Part shown: piece by piece, positions 9,441-17,144 of the stretch | Layout of the letters: every line of letters starts with the position of its first letter | How positions within the stretch are numbered: the first letter of the stretch is position 1 | Assembly: GCF_018704125.1 (NCBI RefSeq) | Contig: NZ_JAGTIS010000005.1 | Location: 62,001 to 126,000 of the forward strand | DNA length: 64,000 nt | DNA from: Metapseudomonas boanensis | Lineage (GTDB): Bacteria > Pseudomonadota > Gammaproteobacteria > Pseudomonadales > Pseudomonadaceae | Direction: 5' to 3' | The notes under the pieces: generated by a model | Seen by the model: only the letters and a program-made list of their open reading frames with translations | What the model was told of the DNA's origin: nothing | The model's database searches: none | Position numbers and translations under genes: made by a program

Positions 9441-10034
9441 TCAGAAGGCGTAGAGGAAGACCTTCAAGGTCTCGATGAAGGCCTGTTCGTCGGTCATAGG
9501 GTTGGCCTTGACCGCTTCGGCCAGGTGGGGGAATTCCTGCTCGTCGAACTCGGGCATTGGTGAGGCACCGTTAGCCCGACTCATGGCGCCGATCAGAGCG
9601 GAACCATAGGTGAGTTTCTCCACCCCCTCGATGACCACCATGCGGCGCTCGGCGGGGATGTCGTAACGGTTTACCCAGAAGTCGTAGTACTTGAGCATCA
9701 GGTGCCGCGGGAAGAACTGCAGGAGCAGCGGCGCCGCCTTGGGGTGACGCAGGATCGAAGCGCGTACGGCGACTGCCAGCTCGATGAGTTGCTCACGCCA
9801 GTCACCCTTGTCGCGCATGTGCGGGATGATCGCCTCGATCTGGATCATCCGGGCGATCTCCTCGAGCATTTCCGACTTGCCCTTGAAGTGGTAGTAGAGC
9901 GATGGCGCCTTGACCCCAAGTTTGCGCGCCACCAATTGCACGGTGAGGCCCTCGATGCCCTCGTCGTCCACCACTTCCAGGGCGGCGCGCACGGCCAGTT
10001 CCTTCGAGATGATCGGTTTGGAAGGTCTTCCCAA
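9441..10034 (-). CDS. TetR/AcrR-family transcriptional regulator
   Basis: This protein of about 197 residues has an N-terminal TetR helix-turn-helix (T-V-Q-L-V-A-R-K-L-G-V-K-A-P-S-L-Y-Y-H-F) and a helical ligand-binding C-terminal part. The start is uncertain: TTG at 10034 (giving the common family start G-R-P-S-K-P) has AAAGGA about 10 bases upstream, while GTG at 10070 adds 12 residues. The gene is last in a GMC oxidoreductase, acyl-CoA dehydrogenase, TetR series. It is the only TetR gene in the window, so it is the best local candidate for binding the ATCTAA-N5-TTAGTT palindromes near the P450, Rieske, aldolase and LuxR genes. The ligand may be an acyl-CoA intermediate (inference). Confidence 0.85.
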   Translation of the reverse strand: MGRPSKPIISKELAVRAALEVVDDEGIEGLTVQLVARKLGVKAPSLYYHFKGKSEMLEEIARMIQIEAIIPHMRDKGDWREQLIELAVAVRASILRHPKAAPLLLQFFPRHLMLKYYDFWVNRYDIPAERRMVVIEGVEKLTYGSALIGAMSRANGASPMPEFDEQEFPHLAEAVKANPMTDEQAFIETLKVFLYAF

Positions 10035-10141
10035 GTGACATGCTTCCTTTGAATGTTTCGCCCGGCGCACCCAGGCACCGGGACGGAGTCGATTGACAGC
10101 CCGATTCGACAGCCAGAGGCCGCCAGCGACCCGGCATTCTA

Positions 10142-11242
10142 TCAGGACGCGCTGCGACGCAGGACGTCGTATCTGGCAAGGTGAAAGTCACGCCCGCCAA
10201 ATTCACGCTCCAGCAACGTCACCCGGCGGAAGTACCGGCTGATGGCGACTTCGTCGCACATGCCCATGCCGCCGTGCAACTGCACTGCCGCCTGACCGAT
10301 GAAGCGGCAGGCTGTGGCCACCACCACCTGCGCCGACGACGATGCCCAACCGCGTCGCTCTGACTGCGCTAGGCTGAGAGTGGCCAGGCGCGACGCCGAA
10401 CTGGCCTTCACCAAGTGAAGGTACATGTCCACCAAGCGATGCTGTAGGACCTGGAAGGACGCCAGGCGCTGGCCGAACTGGCGGCGCTCACCGAGGTAAG
10501 CGCGGGTCTGCTCCAACATCTGCGCCAGTGCCCCGCGGGCCTCAGCGCAGAGTCCTGCCACGGCAATGTCGCGCGCAGTTTCCAACTCGTCCAAACCTCC
10601 CCCCTCTACACCTAGCAGGGCATCCTCAGACAGACGCACGTCACACAGTTCGAGGTCCGCTGCACAGCCGCCATCCACGGTCGGGCAGGCAGTGACCCGC
10701 AACCCCGGTGTGTCGCGGGACAGCAGGAACAACGAGAGGCCCACGGCGTCGCCGGGCTCGCCCGAGGTGCGTGCTGCCACCAGGAAGTGGCTGGCTAGAG
10801 GACCGGCCTTGACCATGCACTTACGGCCATCGAGTCGCCACTGGCCTTCGCTTTTGCGTGCAGCCAGACCGATGAAACTGAAGTCGTAGCGCATCTGGGG
10901 CTCGGCCCAGGCCAGCACCGGAATAGCCCGACCGCACCCAAGGTCTTCTCGCACGACCTGCGCCAAAGCACTCCGTCCGCTTGCGAGCAGGTGTCCTGCG
11001 ACCATCAGTGCTTCCAGAAACGGCTCGCGCGACAACTCGCGGCCCAACGCCTCCATCACCAGGGCGTGCTCGACATGTAGCGTTGCCCGCCCCGGTGCCG
11101 GCAGCAACTCGCCCAAGCCCATCTCGTTGATCAGACGGCGCCAGAAGGCGCCCCCCGCCTCGTTGTCTTTGGGTGCTTCGCGCAGGAAGCGCCCGAGGTT
11201 GTTCTGCAGCAATTGCTGCTCGGTGCTCAGTGAGAAGTCCAT
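10142..11242 (-). CDS. Acyl-CoA dehydrogenase, small-subunit-like
   Basis: This 366-residue acyl-CoA dehydrogenase begins M-D-F-S-L-S-T-E-Q-Q-L-L. It contains the C-terminal signature L-H-G-G-M-G-M-C-D-E, followed by F-G-G-R-D-F-H-L. Like pimeloyl-CoA dehydrogenase small subunits and some steroid FadE partners, it lacks the C-terminal Y-E-G-T/A-G-x-x-E-I-Q segment. It may therefore need a large partner such as 52918-54144. The ATG at 11242 has GAGG upstream; the longer reading overlaps the GMC gene and was not used. Pairing with the large type is inference. Confidence 0.85.
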   Translation of the reverse strand: MDFSLSTEQQLLQNNLGRFLREAPKDNEAGGAFWRRLINEMGLGELLPAPGRATLHVEHALVMEALGRELSREPFLEALMVAGHLLASGRSALAQVVREDLGCGRAIPVLAWAEPQMRYDFSFIGLAARKSEGQWRLDGRKCMVKAGPLASHFLVAARTSGEPGDAVGLSLFLLSRDTPGLRVTACPTVDGGCAADLELCDVRLSEDALLGVEGGGLDELETARDIAVAGLCAEARGALAQMLEQTRAYLGERRQFGQRLASFQVLQHRLVDMYLHLVKASSASRLATLSLAQSERRGWASSSAQVVVATACRFIGQAAVQLHGGMGMCDEVAISRYFRRVTLLEREFGGRDFHLARYDVLRRSAS

Positions 11243-11267
11243 AGCGGCCTCGTCGCTGGGGACGGCA

Positions 11268-12875
11268 TCAGCCGTCCGGGTTGCCAAGGATCAAGTCGGC
11301 GGCGCGCCAGGCCATCGCCATGGTCGGTCCGTTGGTGTTGCCCGCAGGGATCTGCGGGAAGATCGACGCGTCCACCACACGCAGGCCTCTCACACCCCGT
11401 ACGCGCAGCGCCGGGTCGACCACCGTCTCGGCATCATTGCCCATGCGGCAGCTGCCCACCGCGTGGTAGCCACAACTGCCGTGCTTGTCATAGGCGTCGA
11501 GGATCTGCTCCTCACTGACGCAATGTGCACCCGGAAAGGTCTCCTCGATCACGTAGTCCGCCAGCGGCGATTGCGCGACGAACTCCCGGGCCAATTCGAG
11601 GGTTCGGACCATAAGCCGGCGGTCGTGCTCGCTGGCACGATAGTTGGGCGTCAGCTGCGGCAGCTGGTGTGGATCGCGGCTACGGATATCCACCGAGCCA
11701 CGGGAGTCTGGTCGTAGCGGGTAGGCCACCATGCCCAACCCAGGGTACTTTTCCAGGGTCTGCCGATGATTGGAGTAGTCGAAGGTGAAGGGCGCCACCA
11801 GGAATTGGATGTCGGGGCGCGGCACGCTGGCGTCCGACTTCAGCCAGGCGCCGATCTCGTAGGCCGCAGAGGACATCGGACCACTGCCGCGCAACACGTA
11901 TTGCAGGGTGTTCTTCAGCAGGCGCAGGCCGGCGTACTCGCGGTTATCCGAGAGCTCCTTGCTCAAGCGCCACTGGGGCAGTATCCCGCGGTGCTCGATG
12001 AGGTTCTGCCCGACTTGCGGATTGTCGTGGACGACCTCGATACCCAGACGCTCCAGCAGCGCACGCGGCCCGACCCCGGAACGTTGGAGAATGCCCGGTG
12101 AAGCCAGGGCACCGCTGGCCAGGATGACTTCGCGGCGGGCGCGAATACTGCCCTCGCGCGAGCCACCCGGCGCCAGACTCACACCCACCGCGCGGCCGTC
12201 TTCGAACTCAACGCGATCGACGGTGGCGTTGCTGATCACTTCCAGGTTGGCGCGGTCACGGACCGGATCGACGAAGGCCTTGGATGCGCTCTGCCGGCGT
12301 CCGTTCCAGATCGTACGCGAGGCGTAGCCGACGCCAGGGGCGTCGTCGGGGTCGTTAACGTCGTCCTTGCGCGGCAGGCCCAAACGCTCTCCGGCGCGGA
12401 TAACCGCTTCGGTGAGCGCGCTGCGTCGATCCGGCAGGCTCAAGCGCAGTGGCCCGGCGTCGCCCCGCGTGGGTGCAGCACCCAGCTCGTGGTTCTCCAG
12501 AGCGCGGTAGGCAGCGGCGATGTGCTTCCACGACCAGTCCGGGCTGCTCTGGGCAGCGATTTCATCGAAATCGGCGGGCTGGCCACGCACGTACATCATG
12601 CCGTTGATGCTGCTGGAGCCACCCATAAGCCGACCACGTGCCCAGACTTCCTCGCTGAAGGCATTGCCGGCCTCCGGCTCCGCCGGGTACAGCCAGGTGC
12701 ACTGCGGATCCTGCATTACCTTGGCCAGGCCCTTGGGCATCTTCACGAAATAGCTGTCGTCCTTGCCCCCCGCCTCCAGCAGGGCGACACGGACGCCGGG
12801 GTCGGCGGACAGCCGGTGGGCCAGCACGCAACCCGCAGCCCCCGCGCCGACGATGATGTAGTCGAATTCAGCCAT
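11268..12875 (-). CDS. GMC-family alcohol oxidoreductase (choline dehydrogenase-like)
   Basis: This 535-residue flavoprotein has the FAD Rossmann motif G-A-G-A-A-G-C near the N-terminus, the second signature G-G-S-S-S-I-N-G, the catalytic histidine in C-G-Y-H-A-V-G-S-C-R-M-G, and the C-terminal N-T-N-G-P. It should oxidise a primary or secondary alcohol to an aldehyde or ketone. The start at 12875 (M-A-E-F-D-Y-I-I-V-G) is preferred over a longer reading that enters the promoter. The leader carries AACAAGAA (12891-12898), a CA motif. It shares a divergent control region with the ferredoxin/P450 genes, which could supply its alcohol substrate. Confidence 0.9.
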   Translation of the reverse strand: MAEFDYIIVGAGAAGCVLAHRLSADPGVRVALLEAGGKDDSYFVKMPKGLAKVMQDPQCTWLYPAEPEAGNAFSEEVWARGRLMGGSSSINGMMYVRGQPADFDEIAAQSSPDWSWKHIAAAYRALENHELGAAPTRGDAGPLRLSLPDRRSALTEAVIRAGERLGLPRKDDVNDPDDAPGVGYASRTIWNGRRQSASKAFVDPVRDRANLEVISNATVDRVEFEDGRAVGVSLAPGGSREGSIRARREVILASGALASPGILQRSGVGPRALLERLGIEVVHDNPQVGQNLIEHRGILPQWRLSKELSDNREYAGLRLLKNTLQYVLRGSGPMSSAAYEIGAWLKSDASVPRPDIQFLVAPFTFDYSNHRQTLEKYPGLGMVAYPLRPDSRGSVDIRSRDPHQLPQLTPNYRASEHDRRLMVRTLELAREFVAQSPLADYVIEETFPGAHCVSEEQILDAYDKHGSCGYHAVGSCRMGNDAETVVDPALRVRGVRGLRVVDASIFPQIPAGNTNGPTMAMAWRAADLILGNPDG

Positions 12876-12890
12876 GGCGCTCTTCCACTC

Positions 12891-12898
12891 TTCTTGTT
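12891..12898 (-). promoter_or_regulatory. Hfq/Crc CA motif before GMC oxidoreductase
   Basis: On the minus strand this reads AACAAGAA, matching A-A-n-A-A-n-A-A, about 15 bases upstream of the GMC start. Confidence 0.5.
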
Positions 12899-12922
12899 GT
12901 GTAAGTCCCTTTCGAGGCGGTC

Positions 12923-12936
12923 GGTCGTACACGACG
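12923..12936. promoter_or_regulatory. Palindromic operator, CGTCG-N4-CGACG type (site 2, one mismatch)
   Basis: GGTCG-TACA-CGACG lies 48 bases upstream of the GMC start, in the divergent GMC/ferredoxin region. Confidence 0.5.
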
Positions 12937-12950
12937 GCGACCACGGACAG

Positions 12951-12979
12951 TTGACACTTGCCCGAAGGATTTATCTAAT
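12951..12979 (+). promoter_or_regulatory. Sigma-70-like promoter for the ferredoxin gene
   Basis: TTGACA at 12951-12956 is followed after 17 bases by TCTAAT at 12974-12979, a near-consensus -35/-10 pair on the plus strand. The -10 box lies inside the palindrome 12972-12990, which suggests repression by a protein bound there. Confidence 0.65.
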
Positions 12980-12990
12980 CTATTTAGATA
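12972..12990. promoter_or_regulatory. Palindromic operator, ATCTAA-N5-TTAGAT type (site A)
   Basis: TATCTAA-TCTAT-TTAGATA is a perfect 7-base inverted repeat with a 5-base centre that covers the ferredoxin -10 box. Related palindromes with the same 5-base spacing occur at 13421, 38768, 44450, 56571 and 56668. A TetR-family repressor is the likely ligand (inference). Confidence 0.65.
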
Positions 12991-13012
12991 TTACCAAGTG
13001 GTCAACACAGAC

Positions 13013-13020
13013 AACAACAA
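13013..13020 (+). promoter_or_regulatory. Hfq/Crc CA motif before ferredoxin
   Basis: AACAACAA lies directly before the GAGGAA ribosome-binding site of the ferredoxin gene and fits the A-A-n-A-A-n-A-A pattern. Confidence 0.55.
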
Positions 13021-13035
13021 TGAGGAACCGGCACC

Positions 13036-13356
13036 ATGATCACACTCACCTTCGTACAGCCTGACGACAGCAGGACCCAAATCCAGGCATCGTCTGGCGC
13101 CAACCTGATGGAAGTCGCCGTTGCTCACGGCATAGACGGCATCCTCGCCGACTGCGGTGGCAACCTTGTCTGCGGCACCTGCCACGTCGTCGTCCCCGAG
13201 CGTTTCCAGGCCCTGCTGCCAGAGCAAAGCGACATGGAGCGGGACATGCTCGACTGCGTGCCCTTCCCGCAGCCGTACACCCGCCTGTGCTGCCAGATCA
13301 CCCTGGAAGCGGCCCACGACGGCCTCGAACTACAGATTCCGCTCGTCCAGCGCTGA
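13036..13356 (+). CDS. Putidaredoxin-like [2Fe-2S] ferredoxin
   Basis: This 106-residue ferredoxin is the same length as putidaredoxin. Cluster ligands are Cys40, Cys46, Cys49 and Cys86 (C-x5-C-x2-C, then R-L-C-C-Q). It should pass electrons from a flavin reductase to the P450 encoded 185 bases downstream. Unlike putidaredoxin, which ends in Trp106 important for P450cam contact, this protein ends in Val-Gln-Arg with no aromatic residue. Its docking surface may therefore differ. The only reductase gene in the window is 50009-51235, some 37 kb away. The promoter, operator A and CA motif lie immediately upstream. Confidence 0.92.
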   Translation: MITLTFVQPDDSRTQIQASSGANLMEVAVAHGIDGILADCGGNLVCGTCHVVVPERFQALLPEQSDMERDMLDCVPFPQPYTRLCCQITLEAAHDGLELQIPLVQR

Positions 13357-13420
13357 GCCCAACTCCACTTTTCCAACCTTGCGCAACACTCGTCCAATGG
13401 TCCGAAGGAGTAAGCATAAA

Positions 13421-13436
13421 TCTAATAACGTTAGTT
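13421..13436. promoter_or_regulatory. Palindromic operator, ATCTAA-N5-TTAGTT type (site B)
   Basis: TCTAA-TAACG-TTAGTT lies 105 bases before the P450 start. It includes TCTAAT, the same hexamer that forms the -10 box at the ferredoxin promoter, but no clear -35 box is visible 17 bases upstream. Confidence 0.6.
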
Positions 13437-13540
13437 TTATTTGCAATTAAACCATGCCGCCCAGGAACCATGACGCCGTTCCAACGCCTGGCCCCGGCAC
13501 CACTGACAACTAGAACCAGTGCCCTGGTAAGGAATCGACC

Positions 13541-14746
13541 ATGCAAAGCTCCCCGCGTCCCGAACACGTCGAAGAAGACTGCCTATTTGACTTCGACATG
13601 TTCAACGTCACCGGCTCCGACGAGCCGGTGGAAGATCTTCACGAATCCTACGCGCGCCGCTTGCACGCGGAGGCCCCGGACGTTTTCTACACCCTGCGCA
13701 ACGGTGGCCACTGGGTCGTCACCCGCTACGACCAGATTTCCGAGGTGGTGCGCGATCCCGAGCACTTCTCCGCATCGGAACAGCAGATTCCGCGCATCGA
13801 GAACCCGCCGGTGTTCATCCCGCTTAGCCTGGACCCGCCGGCCAACCTGCCCTACCGACAAGCCCTGATGCCTCACTTCTCGCCGAAGAACGTCAAGGCC
13901 CTGGAGGAAAAGATCCGCTACTGGGCCAATCGACTGATCGACGAAGTGCAACAGGAAGGCGCTTGCGAATTCACCCAGTCGGTCTCTTCGGCCTTCCCGG
14001 TATCGATCTTCATGGAGCTGATGGGCATGCCGCTGGAGCGCCTACGCGAGTTCCGTGAGCTGTCCGACCGTTTCTTCTCCACCAACGTGCAGGAAGAACT
14101 GCACGCCCTCGGCGGGCAGATCATCGGCATCATGACCGAGCTGATCGAAGCCAAGCGCGTCAACCCGGGCGAAGACCTGATCAGCTACCTGGTGGGGGTG
14201 GAAATCGAGGGCCGGCCGATCCGCCTCGACGAGATCCAGAATATGTGCTTCCTGCTGTTCCTCGGCGGCATGGACACCGTCGCCAACGCCACCGCCTTCA
14301 CCTTCCGCCAGCTGGCCCGCGACCCGCAAATGCAGGCGCGCCTGGCGGCCGATCCGACGCTGATCCCGGCGTTCGTCGACGAGGGCCTGCGCTGCTTTGG
14401 CATCATCAGCACGCCGCGCATGGTGGCTAAGGACTGCGAGCGCTTCGGCATGCGCTTCAAGCAGGGTGACATGGTCCTCTGCCTGCTGCCGATCTCCGGT
14501 CGTGACGAACGCAAGAATACGCGCCCCCACGAGTTCGATCTGGACCGGGCCAAGCGCGAGTCACTGACCTTCTCCACCGGCGCCCACCTGTGCCTGGGGC
14601 ACTTCCTCGCCCGCGCCGAGATGCGCATCCTCACCGAGGAGTGGCTCAAGCGCATTCCAAACTTCCGCCTGGCTGCCGGCACGACTCCGCGCTATCGCAT
14701 GGGCTACGCCCTGGCCCTGCTGGATCTGCCCTTGCAGTGGGGCTAG
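13541..14746 (+). CDS. Cytochrome P450, CYP101 (P450cam)-like
   Basis: This is a 401-residue soluble bacterial P450. The N-terminus (F-D-F-D-M-F-N) and the F-I-P-L-S-L-D-P-P segment match the P450cam layout. The I-helix acid-alcohol pair is Asp245-Thr246 in G-G-M-D-T, E-x-x-R is at 281-284, and the haem ligand is Cys351 in F-S-T-G-A-H-L-C-L-G. Tyr96 of P450cam, which binds the camphor carbonyl, aligns by eye with Pro90 here, so the substrate is probably not camphor. The adjacent ferredoxin is the expected donor. It should hydroxylate a hydrophobic, perhaps terpenoid, substrate and feed the GMC and ALDH enzymes (inference). AAGGAATCGACC precedes the ATG. Confidence 0.93.
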   Translation: MQSSPRPEHVEEDCLFDFDMFNVTGSDEPVEDLHESYARRLHAEAPDVFYTLRNGGHWVVTRYDQISEVVRDPEHFSASEQQIPRIENPPVFIPLSLDPPANLPYRQALMPHFSPKNVKALEEKIRYWANRLIDEVQQEGACEFTQSVSSAFPVSIFMELMGMPLERLREFRELSDRFFSTNVQEELHALGGQIIGIMTELIEAKRVNPGEDLISYLVGVEIEGRPIRLDEIQNMCFLLFLGGMDTVANATAFTFRQLARDPQMQARLAADPTLIPAFVDEGLRCFGIISTPRMVAKDCERFGMRFKQGDMVLCLLPISGRDERKNTRPHEFDLDRAKRESLTFSTGAHLCLGHFLARAEMRILTEEWLKRIPNFRLAAGTTPRYRMGYALALLDLPLQWG

Positions 14747-14749
14747 CAC

Positions 14750-14781
14750 CCAGTCCTGGCGGCCTCGGCCGCCAGGACTGG
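14750..14781. terminator. Bidirectional hairpin between P450 and GST
   Basis: Perfect 15-base arms (CCAGTCCTGGCGGCC and complement) flank a two-base loop. The hairpin lies between the P450 stop and the convergent GST stop and is followed by TTT on the plus strand. Confidence 0.8.
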
Positions 14782-14783
14782 TT

Positions 14784-15398
14784 TCAGGCTCCGACGGCGC
14801 GCGCTCGGACCAACGCCGGACGCGCCTTCAGACGCTCCAGATAAGCGGCAAGGCGCGGCGGATAGTGTTCGGCCAGGCCGAACAGCTCACCCAGCAACAG
14901 GCCGTAACCAACCGAGATATCCGCCACCGTCAGAGTCTCGCCGCACAGATACGGCGAGTGTTCCAGCGCCTGTTCCAACACTGGAAGGCGTTGCAGCATC
15001 TGCTCGCGATAGTCCTGCGCCACCGCCGGCACCCGCTGCTCACGCGGCAGGAACATCGAATAGCGCAGCGCCGTCGCCAGGGGCACGGCCAGGGACGTCT
15101 CGCCGTAGAAGGTCCAGTCGAGCATCGCGCCGTAGAGCGGCGAGTCGGCTTCCACCTGGCAACGACCGTCGCCGTAACGGCTGGCCAGGTACAACAGGAT
15201 TGCGCAGGACTCGCGCATCTGCACGGCGCCGTCGACCAGGAAAGGCACGGTGCCATTGGCATTCACGTCCAGGAATTGCGGTTGCTTCAGCCGCGCCGGA
15301 TAGGCGACCAGCTCCAGTTCATGAGCCAACTCCAGCTCCTCGAGCAGCCACAGGCAACGTAGCGAGCGGGTGTCCTTGCTGTGATACAGGGTGATCAT
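14784..15398 (-). CDS. Glutathione S-transferase family protein
   Basis: This 204-residue protein has an N-terminal thioredoxin-like domain (M-I-T-L-Y-H-S-K-D-T-R-S-L-R-C-L-W) and a C-terminal helical GST domain. GGAGGAAACC precedes the ATG. It may conjugate or isomerise a reactive intermediate of the pathway, but nothing in the sequence fixes the substrate. It starts only about 20 bases after the terminator of the upstream ligase gene, so expression would need read-through or an overlapping promoter. Confidence 0.88.
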   Translation of the reverse strand: MITLYHSKDTRSLRCLWLLEELELAHELELVAYPARLKQPQFLDVNANGTVPFLVDGAVQMRESCAILLYLASRYGDGRCQVEADSPLYGAMLDWTFYGETSLAVPLATALRYSMFLPREQRVPAVAQDYREQMLQRLPVLEQALEHSPYLCGETLTVADISVGYGLLLGELFGLAEHYPPRLAAYLERLKARPALVRARAVGA

Positions 15399-15416
15399 CG
15401 TGGGTTTCCTCCAGGC

Positions 15417-15452
15417 AAAAAAAACCAGCCAGCCACCGTGGGCATGGCTGGT
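15417..15452 (-). terminator. Rho-independent terminator after acyl-CoA ligase
   Basis: On the minus strand ACCAGCCA pairs with TGGCTGGT and is followed directly by a run of eight T. It sits 15 bases past the ligase stop. Confidence 0.8.
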
Positions 15453-15466
15453 ATCAGGCGTCGAAC

Positions 15467-16990
15467 TCAGCGAATGCGCGGAAGGCGCAGGTGCGCGTCG
15501 GCGTACTGCTCACGCAGTTGCGGTTTGGCGATCTTGCCGGTGGCCAGGCGTGGCAGTGGCTCGGCAGTGCAGACCATGTAGCGCGGCACCTTGTAGCTGC
15601 TTAGGTGCGTGCTGCAGTGTTGCAGCAGCTCCGGGATGTCGCCGGCCTGCGGGCCGTGGATGATGGCCAGCGGGGTCTCACCGAAGTTGTCGTCGTGGGC
15701 TGCGATCACCGCCACTTCGTGGACCCCGGGGTACTCGGAGATCACCCGCTCCACCTCGGCGGCGGAGATATTCAGGCCACCGGAGATGATGATGTCCTTG
15801 ATACGGTCGAGCATGGTCAGCAAGCCCTGCTCATCGAGCACGCCCAGGTCGCCGGTGCGCACCCAGCCGTCGACCACGGTGGCGGCGGTGGCCTCGGGGT
15901 CGTCCCAGTAGCGCACCATGGTGCCCGGTCCCTTGATGACGATTTGTCCCGGGGTGTTAGGCGGGCAGAATTCGCCTCGCTCGTCGATTACCGCCACGCG
16001 GGTATAGATGGAGCCACGCCCGCATTTCTCCGGATGGGTGATGGAGGCCTGGTCAGTGTTGAAGGTGGCCTGCCCACCCACTTCGGTCTGGCCGTACAAC
16101 TGGCGCAGCAACACGCCCTTCTCCAGCCAGGTTTCCAGCAATTGCCGCGAAACCCTCGCGCCACCTACCAGGCAGTAGTAGAGGCTGCTGAGGTCAGCGT
16201 CGCGGAAGCCCTCGCAAGCAGCCATACGCTCGAAGAAGATCGGCGTGCCCATCATGGTGGAAATGCGCTGGGTGACGATGGTGTCCAGCGCCCGCTCGGC
16301 ATCGAACGCCTGCTCCAAGAACACGGTGCCGCCATAGGCCAGGTACTGCATCAGCACCACGTAGCCGGCCGACGTGCACAGCGGCGCGAACAGCAGGATG
16401 CGTGCAGCGCTGAAGGCACCGGGGCGGGCTAGGCAGGAATCGGCTACGTAGCCGGACATGGTGCGATGCGACAGCACCACGCCCTTGGGCCGGCCAGTGG
16501 AGCCGCTGGTGGGAATGATCACCAGTTCGGTATCCAGGGGAATGTCGTCAGTTGCGAGGCGGCCTCTGGGCGGAGTGTGGCGCAGGCGTGCCAGCTCGGC
16601 CAAATCGAACACGCGGGCACCAGGAATCTGATCGCCGATCTTGCCCACCAGTTCGGCGCGTTCGTCATCGTGGAAGATCGCCTTGGCGCGATAGCGGTCC
16701 ACCAGCAGGTAGGATGCCTCGCTGAAGGTGAAGCGAGGGTTGACCGGAGCCAGGATAGCGCCGGCGAGCATCGCCGCCTGGCTCAGCACCACCCACAGCA
16801 GCGAGTTACCGGCCATCACCCCGACGCGATCGCCACGCTCCACGCCCTGGTCCACCAGCCATTCGGCAGCGGCTTCGCTCCAGGCGCGCAGCTGGGCGTA
16901 ACTGACCTGTTCGTCGCCCACCACCAGCGCGGGCACGTCCGCGCGTTCCACCGCCCACCAGTTGAAGGTCTCGATAAGCGTACCGGACAT
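15467..16990 (-). CDS. Acyl-CoA synthetase (AMP-forming)
   Basis: This 507-residue ANL-family ligase has the nucleotide loop T-S-G-S-T-G-R-P-K-G, the Y-G-Q-T-E motif in the adenylation core, the hinge D-R-I-K-D and the C-terminal catalytic lysine in A-T-G-K-I. The start at 16990 (M-S-G-T-L-I-E-T-F) with GAGG upstream gives the family length; a longer reading runs into the intergenic hairpins. It activates a carboxylic acid to its CoA thioester by way of the acyl-AMP. The gene follows the DUF1329/RND cassette but is separated from it by two hairpins. Confidence 0.9.
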   Translation of the reverse strand: MSGTLIETFNWWAVERADVPALVVGDEQVSYAQLRAWSEAAAEWLVDQGVERGDRVGVMAGNSLLWVVLSQAAMLAGAILAPVNPRFTFSEASYLLVDRYRAKAIFHDDERAELVGKIGDQIPGARVFDLAELARLRHTPPRGRLATDDIPLDTELVIIPTSGSTGRPKGVVLSHRTMSGYVADSCLARPGAFSAARILLFAPLCTSAGYVVLMQYLAYGGTVFLEQAFDAERALDTIVTQRISTMMGTPIFFERMAACEGFRDADLSSLYYCLVGGARVSRQLLETWLEKGVLLRQLYGQTEVGGQATFNTDQASITHPEKCGRGSIYTRVAVIDERGEFCPPNTPGQIVIKGPGTMVRYWDDPEATAATVVDGWVRTGDLGVLDEQGLLTMLDRIKDIIISGGLNISAAEVERVISEYPGVHEVAVIAAHDDNFGETPLAIIHGPQAGDIPELLQHCSTHLSSYKVPRYMVCTAEPLPRLATGKIAKPQLREQYADAHLRLPRIR

Positions 16991-17049
16991 CGTTTCGTTC
17001 CTCGCAGGCACCCTCCACGGGCACCCGTTCTTGCAAGACTGGATTAATC

Positions 17050-17112
17050 CGCGGGGCATGGCCCCGCGTACTTCGGAGAGAGTTCGGTGCGGCAGCCAGC
17101 GGTCTGCCGCAC
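17050..17112. terminator. Two consecutive hairpins after the DUF1329 gene
   Basis: CGCGGGGC-ATG-GCCCCGCG (17050-17068) and GTGCGGCAG-N8-CTGCCGCAC (17087-17112) lie between the DUF1329 stop and the ligase start. Neither has a T-run, so they may only attenuate transcription or protect mRNA. Confidence 0.5.
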
Positions 17113-17144
17113 CTATTTGCGCCCCGTCCCGGAGCGCCGTCAAG

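Noticed and set aside
9441-10070. Start of the TetR gene at GTG 10070
   Set aside because: Not excluded, but the TTG at 10034 has a better ribosome-binding site and gives a standard TetR N-terminus.
11268-12944. Longer GMC start inside the control region
   Set aside because: It would place the first codons over the operator palindrome and leader CA motif, and adds residues absent from the family.
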